64,000 bases of DNA from NCBI GenBank assembly GCA_035610835.1, contig CM069455.1, positions 14,505,266-14,569,265 on the forward strand, in the 5' to 3' direction. Positions 34,026 through 44,580 of this stretch are shown here, piece after piece (position 1 is the stretch's first letter; each line of letters begins with the position of its first letter). Below the pieces are notes generated by a model. It worked only from the letters and a program-made list of their open reading frames with translations. It was not told the origin of the DNA and searched no databases. The DNA comes from Ophiura sarsii (lineage: Eukaryota; Echinodermata; Ophiuroidea; Amphilepidida; Ophiuridae). Made by a program: the position numbers and the translations under genes.

Positions 34026-35517
34026 CAGGGCAACCGAGCATAAATTTCCAAATGTGCATGTTATTGAAATTAAGCTTGAATTCAAAGTAAGATATGTTAG
34101 ACAAGGAGACATTATCATATACAGCTTGGTGATTCAATGGCATAGAGAAAAAAATAGTTTGACCTTATTTGCATATAATTAGCATATTATAAAGAAATAC
34201 ATTAAAAATTTGCTTTTTGTAATTTCCAGCAGCTATACATGCCATTAACTCCAAATTCACAGGATATGAGGTTTCCATCATTGTCAACAATTCTGTCTGA
34301 GAAAGTTAAAAATTATTTTTATTTTTTGAAAAAAGCCCAAAATCCGTCTTAATTAAGCTTAATTAATGACCAAACTCGTGGAAATTATTATGTATCCAGA
34401 CCCGACTTGAAATGTATCAAATTAAAGGTAAAGATGTGCTCAAAACAATGGTCGATAATTCAATATCCCTTTAGTATTTAAAATATTTTCCTTCAAACAT
34501 TTATATTTTTAAAAACCACAAATGGTGTTTTTGTATTTTTCTCATGAATTAAACATGTAATAAACACTATAATCACAGATGTTTGTGGTTACCCACACAT
34601 CTGTGTCAAGCCATTCATTAACATGTTTGCTGTGTAATTTATGCGCGTAATTAATCAATTAATTAGGCGTTAAATGGAATAATTTTGAACCACTTGTATG
34701 CCCAATTAAGTTATGTAAAGTTTCAAATTAATGCTTAATAAAATGGTCAAGCCACATTAATCAATTTCGTTAGTCTTTTTCTGTAATATTAATCAAAACT
34801 TTAGATACATTCATTTTGCAACTTTTCTTACAATAACAATGTATTTCATACAACTGTGCACAGACTTGACAAGTCTATTATATTTGTCCGGCCATGCATG
34901 CAAACAATAGAAGCAATCTTCAAGGACATGCTCGCGCTAGGGGACCAATGCTTTGAAATCCGCGCTACAAGAAATGCCATTCAGCAGTGTGCAGTCAATG
35001 GTTTTAAGCATAAAGGTGTATGTTACTTTAGGTGACCATGTGCTGACATGCAAGCCTGTATATACAGGTACCGCCGTAAGGCCTGTTATTCGTAAGGGTA
35101 GCGGTATGGTGTAGAAGTCCCAAGTATGCAAATGAGCTCACTGAATACAATGTCATGCTCTACCACACATCTACCCAGTACTCAACAACGAAATAAATCT
35201 CATTATCCTCATTTGCATACTTGGGACTTATACACCATACCCTTACCGTAGTAAGTCTTAATGGTCAAGGCCATAAAACCCAGTAGCCAGTAGCTGGTTG
35301 GATAATCAAGTATTGACCAATCCGAAATGAGGTTTAATAAGAAATGTAACGATGCTGATAATCATACAAAGACAACACAGAACTTTAAAACTAAGCTATT
35401 TCGATTATACATGTGTATGATACACATACTAAGGATTGAAATTTTCATGGTTGTACAACGATCAGGAGGCACTATATTTATAATTCAATATTTGGTAATT
35501 TATGCTCTGTTGCACTT
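34026..35517. mobile_element. TIR element, AGTGCAAC family, copy 1
   Basis: The ends read (C)AGGGCAACCGAGCATAAATT and, inverted, AGTGCAACAGAGCATAAATT, flanked by TA. The interior matches the copy at 56582-57659 in reverse orientation (for example CTTATTTGCATATAATTAGC near 34164). No transposase is seen. It carries the nested MITE at 35100-35245, absent from copy 2. Confidence 0.75.
35100..35245. mobile_element. Palindromic MITE family 3, copy 2 (nested)
   Basis: Inverted ends GGTATGGTGTAGAAGTCCCA and complement, with GAATACAATGTCATGCTCTA in the loop as in copy 1 at 27008-27158. It sits inside the AGTGCAAC-family element, so it inserted later. Confidence 0.75.
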
Positions 35518-36311
35518 TACATGTTCTACCCCACAGAAACGGTAATCTCACAAGGAATCCAAATATGCTATTGGAATTTAGATAAAACCTAATGGTAACA
35601 TGTTGTGATTAAGAATGTTCAAAAATATCATTTTTTTTTCTTATTTTGATTAAAGCTCAGTATTTCTATACCTATCCCAATCATAATTTTACTGTGCATA
35701 TTAGTTCCTCATGCAATTACCCATCAGAACATAATGATTGTCAAGGTCAACTTGTTTAAATATACTATATCGGGAAGTGAATGAGCACAAGTTTAAATTT
35801 CATATTTATTGTTTTTTAAATTTATACTGCATTTTATGTTGGTGCCTTGAGCGCTCTTATTCGTAGTGGAATTGTGCCTTGTCGCTATTAGTTTACAAAT
35901 ATATTTTTGGGTATGCACCTTATCCAAATTTAAACGGCATCTTTGAATTCCCCATTTGAGAGCTTTCCAAAATGTATAATTTTGTTATTATCGGTTGGAT
36001 ACTTTTTTAATAGTCGTATATGTAAAACCGAAGAATTAGGGCAAGTTCACTGTTGCAAATAGGAAGAAAGCCCAGGACAATGCAATAGATTCATGATTAC
36101 AATTGTTACATAATAGTTGACACGTTTGTTGAAACGGAAACTTATAGAATATAAAATAGGGCAATATCATGTTTGTACCATACAGGGATGATGACTTATT
36201 GTATATTGAATGTAGAATTGGGAACCTTTTACATTCTCCAGATATATTGTGCACAGCGCCACCGCCACCATTGCCGCCACCACCGCCGCCATCCCCGAGT
36301 TTTGAAATAGT

Positions 36312-36725
36312 CCTCAAAATAAGTAACTGACCAGGTAATACATATGCTCAACTCCAACACTATAGCTCCTACGTAAAAATATCAAATTATAAAGTTGTAC
36401 GGACATTTCTTTTCTTTAATGTGAGATATTACACGTGAAGATTGAATGAATATTAACTCGGTTATGTGCCTAAAACTAACTGCTTTTTATTTTAACATTT
36501 TGTTTGCTTACACTTGGCCTCGGACTAGCTACAGGCATATTATCGATTAACTGGTAGCGACAACTCGCAGGTCGATAGTGTTCAAAGATCGGTTAATAGT
36601 TAAGAACTTACTATCTTAAAGAAAAGTAATTTCCGTATAACTTTATAATTTAATATTTGTACGTAGGAGCTATAGTTTTGTAGTCGGAGTATATTTATTA
36701 CCTGGTCAGTTACTTAATTTGAGGA
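36312..36725. mobile_element. Foldback MITE
   Basis: Left CTCAAAATAAGTAACTGACC and right GGTCAGTTACTTAATTTGAG are complementary, as are GCTCCTACGTA and TACGTAGGAGC and the adjoining AT-rich stretches. It is about 414 bp and non-coding. Fragments occur in intron 21. Confidence 0.75.
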
Positions 36726-37361
36726 CTGTATATCAATCATGGTCATCCACAGATATTGGTACACATGGATTATCATCTGTATTGTAATTTCTGAAAAAGC
36801 CGATGCCATGCATGCTGCGCTCGCACCTGTATGACTGATCATCAAGTTATAAAGCACGGGTGATCAATATGGGCATTGGTAGTCTGTTCGCACAACGGAA
36901 TGTTGCTTTTTTAGTGGCAGTCATAATACAAAACTCATTAGAAAATTGAAAGTTAATATACTTCAAACTTGACATTGTGAATATGTTTAATTAATAAATC
37001 TACAGTTAAATTAAAACCCACGTGGACAGATCATGCAACGAGACGTAATCGTGGGATCCTTCAATGGCTTTTCAGAAGCTATTTCATGACGGTGCTAGAG
37101 ACAACTCTGGCTTTTGCGTTGGTTCCTATTGGCAATCTTGACCAATCAAAAGTGTTGATAAATGCACAATTTCAATTATGCCTAAGTCAGCATTGTGAGT
37201 TGGGCAGATTGTAATAATTATGTAACATGTTTAAAATGTGTCATTTTAACTCTTATTAGGCTTATAACAAGCCACATTTCACTTAAAGGTATATCCGCAA
37301 CCTAATTCTATCCAACAGTTAGAGCTGTTGGAATTCACCTGCATTTGTCATGGCGCTATTC

Positions 37362-37470
37362 AACATATCGTCAGCCTGCTTCGATAATTGCCCAACACGC
37401 TTTTCATATTTATATTTTCTAAAAACTAGAAAAAATGAATTGGGCAATTATCGAAGCAGACTGACGACTG
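37362..37470. repeat. Small hairpin repeat
   Basis: CGTCAGCCTGCTTCGATAAT and its near complement ATTATCGAAGCAGACTGACG surround a 60-base loop. The same sequence brackets the extra 1-kb segment of arm 2 (near 61640 and 62050). Confidence 0.7.
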
Positions 37471-37600
37471 TTGGGTTCATCTTGCAATATTTGAAAAGCG
37501 TTTTAAGCCTACATATGCAATATCAATGTATGAAGAACAGATATGTAGATAAAAACAATACGTGCGAAAACCCTAAACTACTTTTTTTCTCAACTTTCAG

Positions 37601-37662
37601 CTGCTTCAGGGAAGAAGCGACGCAGCGCAGATGAAGATGGTAACTGGACACTCTACCGGTAG
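37601..37662 (+). CDS. Exon 26: terminal exon, furin-like site and 12-residue tail
   Basis: After a CTTTCAG acceptor the frame reads ASGKKRRSADEDGNWTLYR and then TAG. KKRR fits a furin-type convertase site; cutting after it would release an acidic 12-residue peptide with an N-glycosylation sequon (NWT). The arm-2 copy differs by four bases in 62, with only K to R changed. A GTAACT inside the exon could be a donor to an unseen further exon, but conservation of the reading up to the stop favours a terminal exon. Candidate AATAAA at 38376-38381. Confidence 0.72.
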
Positions 37663-39869
37663 CTTTCCGAGATGAGGCAATACAAAGTGATAGATACATG
37701 ATAGTGGATACGTTTTGGTTGAACTTTATGATCAAAGACTAGTATTAGTTCCAGCAGTTTACCATGCTTTATCCGCATCCTTGATACATTCTCGCCCGAT
37801 TCCGGAATTGGTAAAAGGCGATATGAGAGATTGGCAGATTTCGGTATCGAAATGTTCGTTTTTGCCATGCAGGTAATTTCATGGACCAATTTATATCCGA
37901 TACAAACTTAGTTTTGTCATCTGAATGGTCCAGATCAGATCGGCGTCGGTCCAGAAACATGTGGTAACTTTGTAATATAATTGAGGTTACTTTGTAATAT
38001 AATATATAAATATACATAGTTTATTTTATACATATTTATCATTGGGCATATGATCTTTGGTTTACACTATAGTTTAATTCCAATTTGACAAAAATAATTT
38101 GCAATTTTTTGAAAAATAATGGTCCAATTTTGTTCCGAAGGCTAACCACTCATATTTTTAGAAAAAGAATTGCCCACAGTGCAGTTGGATTTATGGTGCT
38201 AGTTTGATTGTTTGGAAAAGAAACTATTTGCAGGGCGTCATTTACAAAATGGATTAAAATTTGATATTTTGAATTTTGAATAAGTTCCCCTCAAGAATAG
38301 AGCTTGAATTGCAATTACATAAAATTCACTAATTGCATGACACCACGTGCATACAATGGCATTCAAATGATAGCAAATAAAAAATGTAGCATTTCTCATC
38401 CCTAAATTTTCCCATTCACGGACTTCATAATATGCAAATGAAATCCTAGGCTAGTATTGCTGTCCAATGGAAAATACCAAGCCATGAGTGAAATCTCTCT
38501 GGCAAGAGCCATTTTCTACCAAAATAAAATCCAAAAGTAAAATGAATGGGAATTTTTTGATGAAAGACCTGTATGAGAAACTCATTATTATTTTATTTGC
38601 CCTTGTGCCATGGGATATGAAGCGAGTATACTATATAATATTGTAAATCTTCTGAATACTTGCTAAGAATTGCTTTTGTAAACCCCTCAAAAATAAAAAT
38701 CAGATTTTTCTTCAATCTTTCAAAATATTTTGTAATTCATAGTGTTGAACGGAAGGCTGATACCAAATTTGTAGCAATTACTGGTCTCTGTGCTCTGCCA
38801 TTAGAGGGTAATGGAGAGATCTGAATGTGCCAAAATCATCACTATAATGTTAATCATGCTTCACTCTGCACTGTAGTTGTCAATAACACTTCATTGAAAA
38901 GACTACGGAGTTGTTCTTGCGCATGAAATCGTGGGGAATTTGGCACTTTTTGAATGAGACCTCTCCACATTCACAAGGTGGCCAAGCACCGAAACGAGCG
39001 ATTGCTATAGTTGACGTATTGTTGAACAGAAAAAACCATCGGATTATAATTGATATGAAATGCAATATGAAATTATCACAATGTTTGAAATTCTTTCGAT
39101 TGAAAATTATTTCAGCAATTTTGCCTTAAATTGTCAAAGATCCCTTGTAATTCCCTTAAAAACGTCTCAAAGTTTATTCATTGGTAAAATCTCATCCATT
39201 CAAAATTGACTAACAAGCTGGATTGAAAGATATTTGAGTGAAGAGATTTGAATTCGCAAAATAAATTTCTCCATTTGCCAAAAAAATGGATTTGGAGAAA
39301 CTTTGATAAAACTAGACATAATTCTTTGCAAAAACTACCAGAGGGATGTCATCACGGTAAGAGTTGTTTTCTACTCGCCGGAGGGATGTTACGGAATAAA
39401 CGGTGAATGAAGTATACGGTTTATTCCGTGACATCCCTCCGGCAAGTGGAAAACGATGTTTACCTATCAACACAAGTGGTATATAAATATTATTTGAATG
39501 TGTGCTGGGTTCAGTTATTAAAATAAATACTTTGGAGAGATCACTACAATATCGTCTAGTTGTGTACTTATTTGTCTCCCCCCCCCCCATCACTCGCCAG
39601 AGAATCGTACTGTACTTAAAAGAGATTTGTTTTTAACAAATTGTAGTCTGTAAACGATGTGCGTTTAAGCTCGAGTAAGTTAACTGGAATTGTTCCATTT
39701 TGTTCGCCTATTTTTGGAACGTTTTGAAAATATGGAAAATTCTCAAATACACTAAGGTATTTCAATTGCTAATCTTTAGATTCTTGATGTCCATTTGTGT
39801 TACAAATTTATCAATGGAAGGCTGATTTGTTGTTTCCAACGATATCACAATTGTAGCAATTTTATAACC

Positions 39870-40767
39870 CGTGTCAATGGTCGGCCACTTGACTTTAGAA
39901 TGTGGGAAGGTCTATCAAAACAGCCAATAGTTAGGTCACCTAAGCCCTATATGAAAGCTATGAAGATTGTTAAACGTCAGTCGTCGCAAACCTGCACAAA
40001 CACAATAGCCAAAGGACCTTGCTTTTGTCAACTCTCCCCACACAGGACTGCAGTGCAAATCTCTACGATTTTCGCTATGCAATCTCTATGGCGGATTTCA
40101 TTCCGTTGTATGAAGCTATGATGTTTGCGTGGTCTTCGCCATCTCCAAGCAGATATATAGAGCAATACGTACATGGACTTTTTTTTGTAGACGAGGGTTC
40201 ATTTCATGATTTGGCGAGGTTTAGAATGAGTTGGGATTCCTGTAATTGCGTTTAGTTAAACGATGAGTTTAAAGCCGAAGTTAAACGTGTTTAGCTTAAA
40301 ACAGTGTTTAAATACGTACAAACAGTCGGATGCCAACGTTGAGGGAGTCTATTGTATACGACGCGATTTTGTTTTCCCTTGAAAAGAGGATGTCTATCTT
40401 GTGCAATTGTAAATGTGGTTTAACGCCATGTGACTAGGGGATTTTCACTTAGTGGAGAATATTAATCCATTATTTTGATATGGTATAAAGTCATGCTTCA
40501 GGGACGTTTCTGCTTGAAAATGCCATTTTCTGAAGATCTTTTTGTCATTACTGAAAAAATAAGGTATATTTCCGGTGGCCCTGACCCCGGTATCATTAGA
40601 AGCCTTGCATTAATAACCTGTTAAGATCATCAATTTATTGCTCTTTACATTGAATCCAAACCTAATGTAGCTTGCAGCGACACCGATTTCTCATTTAAAA
40701 TACAATTTAGAAACTGGGTTCAATTTGGCCAAAATGTCGAATACTCAATAGTTCACCAATAGTTCAT
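39870..40767. other. Intergenic, nothing recognised
   Basis: Just inside the end of arm 1. Open frames of up to about 108 codons occur here but show no family resemblance, codon pattern or repeat support. Motifs like TTAGTTAAACGATGAGTTTAAA near 40253 recur loosely near 53430 and 62310. Confidence 0.5.
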
Positions 40768-41428
40768 TATAAAGACATCAAAAAAAGTAACGCGGCTGTT
40801 GTAAAAGCACCTATAATTTTAAAATTGTTACTCATATTCTAAAAATGAGAACGCCAGGAGACGGACAATTTAATTACGGTGATTTTGACACCTTGTTTGT
40901 TAAAATCGATAAAGTATTGTTGTCGCGGTATGTGCTTACAGATAAAAAGTGCCATTTCCATTGTTGCATTAACTCCTATTGAACTTTCTGATTCAGCGTG
41001 AATATAATAGCGGGAATCTTGATTAGCTGTTCTTGTTGTGCTGTAAACTTGATTAGCATAATCCGGGACAAATTTAATGGGGATGACAGGCGTACTTCTT
41101 TACAATTAAAAAGGATGAATTTAAAACTCCAAATGCTCAGAAGGTCCGAAAAGACACAGGACAGGTCATCGCCATGGACAAACTATCAAAATTCCCCTAT
41201 ACGCTGAATCAGATCAATAGGAGTTAATGCAACAATGGAAATGGCACTTTTCATCTGTAAGCACATACCGCGACAACAATACTTTATCGATTTTAACAAA
41301 CAAGGTGTCAAAATCACCGTAATTAAATTGTCCGTCTCCTGGTATTTTCATTTTAAGAATATGAGTAACAATTTTAAAATTATAGGTGCTTTTACAACAG
41401 CCGCGTTACTTTTTTTGATGTCTTTATA
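40768..41428. mobile_element. Long-armed foldback element (661 bp)
   Basis: Arms of about 225 bases are near-perfect complements: TATAAAGACATCAAAAAAAG at the left end, and inner stretches such as GTTGTCGCGGTATGTGCTTA and TAAGCACATACCGCGACAAC. TA-like flanks. Only about 200 bases separate the arms. No protein is encoded. Confidence 0.85.
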
Positions 41429-41459
41429 AAGAACACTTAGACAAGTCAATGAGTAGTTA

Positions 41460-41535
41460 TGGCCTAGCAGTTGCGACTATGGACTAGTAATCTGGATTCT
41501 CCCCCCCCCCCTCCCCCGGTTCGAATCCTTCTGAA
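41460..41535 (+). repeat. tRNA-like SINE head
   Basis: TGGCCTAGCAGTTGCGAC resembles a Pol III A-box and GGTTCGAATCC is a good B-box. A long C-run separates them and no clean cloverleaf forms, so it is a tRNA-derived element rather than a tRNA gene. Confidence 0.5.
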
Positions 41536-42248
41536 TACCTTTTGTTAGAAAAAACGGTTTAGTCTGTGTGTTGGAAAATGGCGTATATTTTTACAGTAGG
41601 TGAATATAAGTCATGGCCCTGACCCCTGTCCAAAAATGTAATACAAATAAACATTTTTTGATAAAGTTTAATACGTTAGGAACATTTCTTGTGCCCAAAG
41701 TTTTTGCTACGACGTCGAAAAATCATCAAAATTACGATGTTTACGATCGCATTGAAAATACATCTTTATCGACTCAAAAAAAGTAACAAATCTTAATCGG
41801 AAATAATATCCTAAATAAATAGGACTTGCCCTTCAAAATGAGTCGAAGATGATCAAAATTGATGGAGGCAATCCGCCACAATCGCGAGTTGTAAATGATC
41901 CAATTTCTATTTGTTTTCTTGAAATTTCGCTTTACTTAATGGCGGGCCGGGGCGAACAAAATTAGACGGTATTTTCATGCCTTGACAGTCAGCACGCAGG
42001 TATCGCTTTCAATGAGTGACCTTGCCGATTTCTAACCCACGCAAAGATCGATTTCAGGATGTCAACCTTACGCTAAAACCTTACGAGAAGTTTGTTTTCC
42101 CTGAATTAATTGAGGTAGGGTTAGCTGGCAGCCATGATGGCGAAGTAGGTGGATTGTTCGTAATTTTCTCTATAATATGATGCCAAAGCCGACATATTTG
42201 GTCCACAAACAGTGATTTTATCGCTAATTTTAGAATTTAACAACTTTC

Positions 42249-42424
42249 GTGACTTTGCTTCTTGTAACTATTCACTTGATCGGACTAAAATTCGTACGAT
42301 ATTTTAAGAGCAATTTCCATACTAACGGAATCTTAAGTGACTTTGCTTCTTGTAACTATTCACTTGACCGGACTAAAATTCGTACGATATTTTAAGAGCA
42401 ATTTCCGTACTAACGGAATCTTAA
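42249..42424. repeat. Tandem duplication, 88-bp unit
   Basis: Two adjacent copies beginning GTGACTTTGCTTCTTGTAAC and ending ACGGAATCTTAA, with two or three differences. Confidence 0.9.
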
Positions 42425-42756
42425 GCTTTAATTTCATATCAAAAACATTGATGCCCGACTTCTTTTTTGATAAGAAAAACCGAGTTTGATTTTCACCGAT
42501 TTTCGGTCAGAAAACGAAACTTACGATCCCGCGTTAGGCCTCGCCAACTTGATTTTTAGTTTCCCGTAACACGCCCGCGCTTCATTTTCATGCCCGCGTT
42601 TGAATTCATTATTGACATTTTTGGAAAAAATACCGTTTTTCCAATGAAAACGTCCGAATTCATGCATTTTGTGTGATGAAATTGTGAAATGTTTATTCAT
42701 TTTGACCAGAATAGCCTTTCTGTAAAAAAAATATCATATGACATTGTGCAGAGCAG

Positions 42757-42830
42757 AAGGATCGATTTTGAACCCCGGACCTCCCGTTCCCAAAGCGAAC
42801 CCTTTACCATCTGAGCTATCAAGCGAATCT
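42757..42830 (-). repeat. tRNA-like sequence, probably SINE-derived
   Basis: On the minus strand TAGCTCAGATGGTAAAGG (A-box) precedes GCTTTGGGAACGGGAGG (anticodon-arm-like) and GGGGTTCAAAATC (B-box-like). The acceptor and T stems do not close well, so a functional tRNA is unlikely. Confidence 0.4.
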
Positions 42831-43396
42831 GAAAATATACGTGAGATTTAAACAGTTGATCAACAACCCATCGACGCTACGAAATGAATTTAGCTCGAGA
42901 CAAGATTCGCGGAGCTATATTATAAGCATTCACTTGACCGGACTAAATAATTTTATAAAATTTTAAGCATGTTTCTAGTTACAAAAAGACTATGAATATT
43001 ATGATACGATGGATAAAATTGATGCCCAATTCTTCAGAAGTGACTTTTTACCGTGGATTTGGCTTTAGTTTCGTCAAGTTTTTCTTGAATTCGGGTTTGT
43101 GTGATTGCAATAATTTGCACCGAAAATACAACGTCATAAAGTTCACAGATAATATTAGATAATATTATTTGCGTAATATGCCTTTTTATTTTACAATTTC
43201 ATGGCAAATGTGTTTGAAATGTGTGGTTATAATCATGAAAAGAGCTCATTTACATCGTGCTATTACGAGGTCAAATATGACTGCGAAGCCGTATCGCTAC
43301 GGGTGAGTACTTCCGGGTCGCTTTGCTGGGTTAGAAAAGGAACGGCTTTTCGCGTGGCTGCATACCGACTGTTGACTTCTGACTGCAAGAAAATTA

Positions 43397-43806
43397 AAGG
43401 TGTCCCGCAAGCATAAACGTGTGCATTATATGTTAGAAAAATAACTATCGAGCCCAACTTTTGTAATTAAATAGAACAAAACACCACACTTATGACAAAA
43501 ACAAATAAAATCCGCAATCTCTCAACATGCACTTTTTAAAATTCGTGGTGATCGAAAGTCCCAGTGTCGATGATGTCATAGTTATACAATGCACATGCGC
43601 AAATTTGAGCACCGATACCCATGACGTCATCGACACCGGGACTTTCGATCGCCGCGAATTTAAAAAAATGCATGTTGAGTGATGGCATTTTTTATTCATT
43701 TTTGTGACTAGTATGGTGTTTTGTTCTGTATAGTTACGTAATTTCGCCTCGAAAATTATATTTCTAACAAATAATGCCAAATGTAGTGCTTGCGGGACCC
43801 TTCCTT
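43397..43806. mobile_element. Foldback MITE family 2, copy 1
   Basis: TA-flanked ends (AGG)TGTCCCGCAAGCA and TGCTTGCGGGACCC are inverted. The centre is a palindrome around CCCAGTGTCGATGATGTCAT and ATGACGTCATCGACACCGGG. It is about 410 bp and non-coding. Other copies: 47234-47646 and a fragment at 49553-49775. Confidence 0.85.
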
Positions 43807-44159
43807 TAACCATCTTGTAAGATCAGTCCACCTGTTGAATACAGTTTGGATTTTGCATTGGTGAGACATGTGTTAAAATAAAAGGCAACACTTCAATGCA
43901 TTGGTATTCTTAAAGGAAGTGTTAACAAAATAATTATTGAGCCCAAATCGCGTACATATAGAACAAAACATGCCATATTTAAAAATTGCATGTTGAGATA
44001 TTAGTTTTTATGATAAAGTGCTCAACAAAATAAAGTCGTACACTTTAGGTCATTTAAAGTAAGTTTCGATTTTTTTTACCCAACAGGCTAGATAGACATT
44101 TGGATGAATCTTTTAGGTACATTTTGATACCAAACATAACACCCAGAAACAACACTGAA

Positions 44160-44580
44160 AACATTACTTTGTCATTTGACAAAAACAAATTTGTCATGCA
44201 GACTGTCTTATATGACAAATTAAATATTTGTCTTTCCAACTAAATAATTTGTCATGCAGCATGGAATGACAAATTATAATTTGTCATGAAAAGGTGTCTT
44301 ATTTGACAAATTAAAATAATAATTTGTAATGCAACAACATTAATTTGTATTGCAACAAAAGTAATTTGTATTGCAACAAAATGTATTTGTCATGCTAGCA
44401 GTGTAATTTGTCATGTGACAAACATTAATTTGTCATGCTGCAGTGTAATTTGTCATGTGACAAACCTTAATTTGTCATGCTGCAGACTGCAGTGTAATTT
44501 GTCATGTGACAAACATTAATTTGTCATGATATATAGCATAGCAGTGTAATTTGTCATGTGACAAACATTAATTTGTCACA
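44160..44580. repeat. TTTGTCATG(TG)ACAAA repeat array
   Basis: More than a dozen units of AATTTGTCATG, many paired as the palindrome TTTGTCATGTGACAAA, plus AATTTGTATTGCAACAAA variants. They are spaced by TTAA-rich linkers and TGCAG motifs. Sparser copies continue at 46280-46600 at the other end of the element. Confidence 0.85.

Larger units (their letters stand above)
33840..37600 (+). other. Intron 25, several mobile elements
   Basis: It holds a TA-flanked transposon (34026-35517) with a nested palindromic MITE (35100-35245), a LINE-tail-like stretch near 35840-35890, a foldback (36312-36725) and a small hairpin (37362-37470). A GGCGGT/ACCGCC trinucleotide run lies near 36255-36290. The missing half of the EGF module was searched for by eye and not found. 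Confidence 0.6.
144..37662 (+). other. Gene model: HYR/EGF/kringle secreted protein, 26 exons, 5' end outside window
   Basis: Joining 26 exons gives one open frame of 1,655 residues plus a stop. Every junction is a phase-1 GT-AG intron, so each module could be duplicated or skipped without breaking the frame. The order is HYR x8, EGF x5, EGF x5, HYR x4, kringle, NYCGGC module, half-EGF, furin-site tail. The frame is already open at the first exon, so signal peptide, promoter and start codon lie before the window. There is no hydrophobic C-terminal segment; I infer a secreted, proteolytically trimmed adhesion or matrix protein. Hyalin-like by composition only, so no gene name is given. Exon calls are strong individually; the exact transcript (skipping, missed small exons) is inferred. 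Confidence 0.85.
32985..39870 (+). repeat. Inverted segmental duplication, arm 1
   Basis: It matches 58370-64000 in reverse complement and in colinear order: 32985-33890 with 64000-63110; 37480-37520 with the borders of the arm-2 insertion; 37520-39870 with 61040-58370. Gaps are explained by element insertions (34026-35517 and 36312-36725 here; 62898-63104 and about 61040-62070 there). Divergence in the two short exons is roughly 6%. Confidence 0.85.
41536..43396. other. Intergenic, short repeats only
   Basis: It contains the 88-bp tandem duplication (42249-42424) and a tRNA-like sequence (42757-42830, minus). No gene is recognised. Confidence 0.5.

Noticed and set aside
36255..36300. GGCGGT/ACCGCC repeat frame encoding a Gly-rich peptide
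   Set aside because: A short trinucleotide microsatellite inside intron 25, with no splice sites or conservation in arm 2.
39795..40255. Open frames of about 78-108 codons beyond the gene end
   Set aside because: No recognisable domain, no splice context or paralogue support, and they overlap the edge of the inverted duplication.
44160..44580. CRISPR-like array of TTTGTCATG repeats
   Set aside because: Repeats are short, palindromic and irregularly spaced, without unique spacers, in animal DNA; they fit transposon subterminal repeats.
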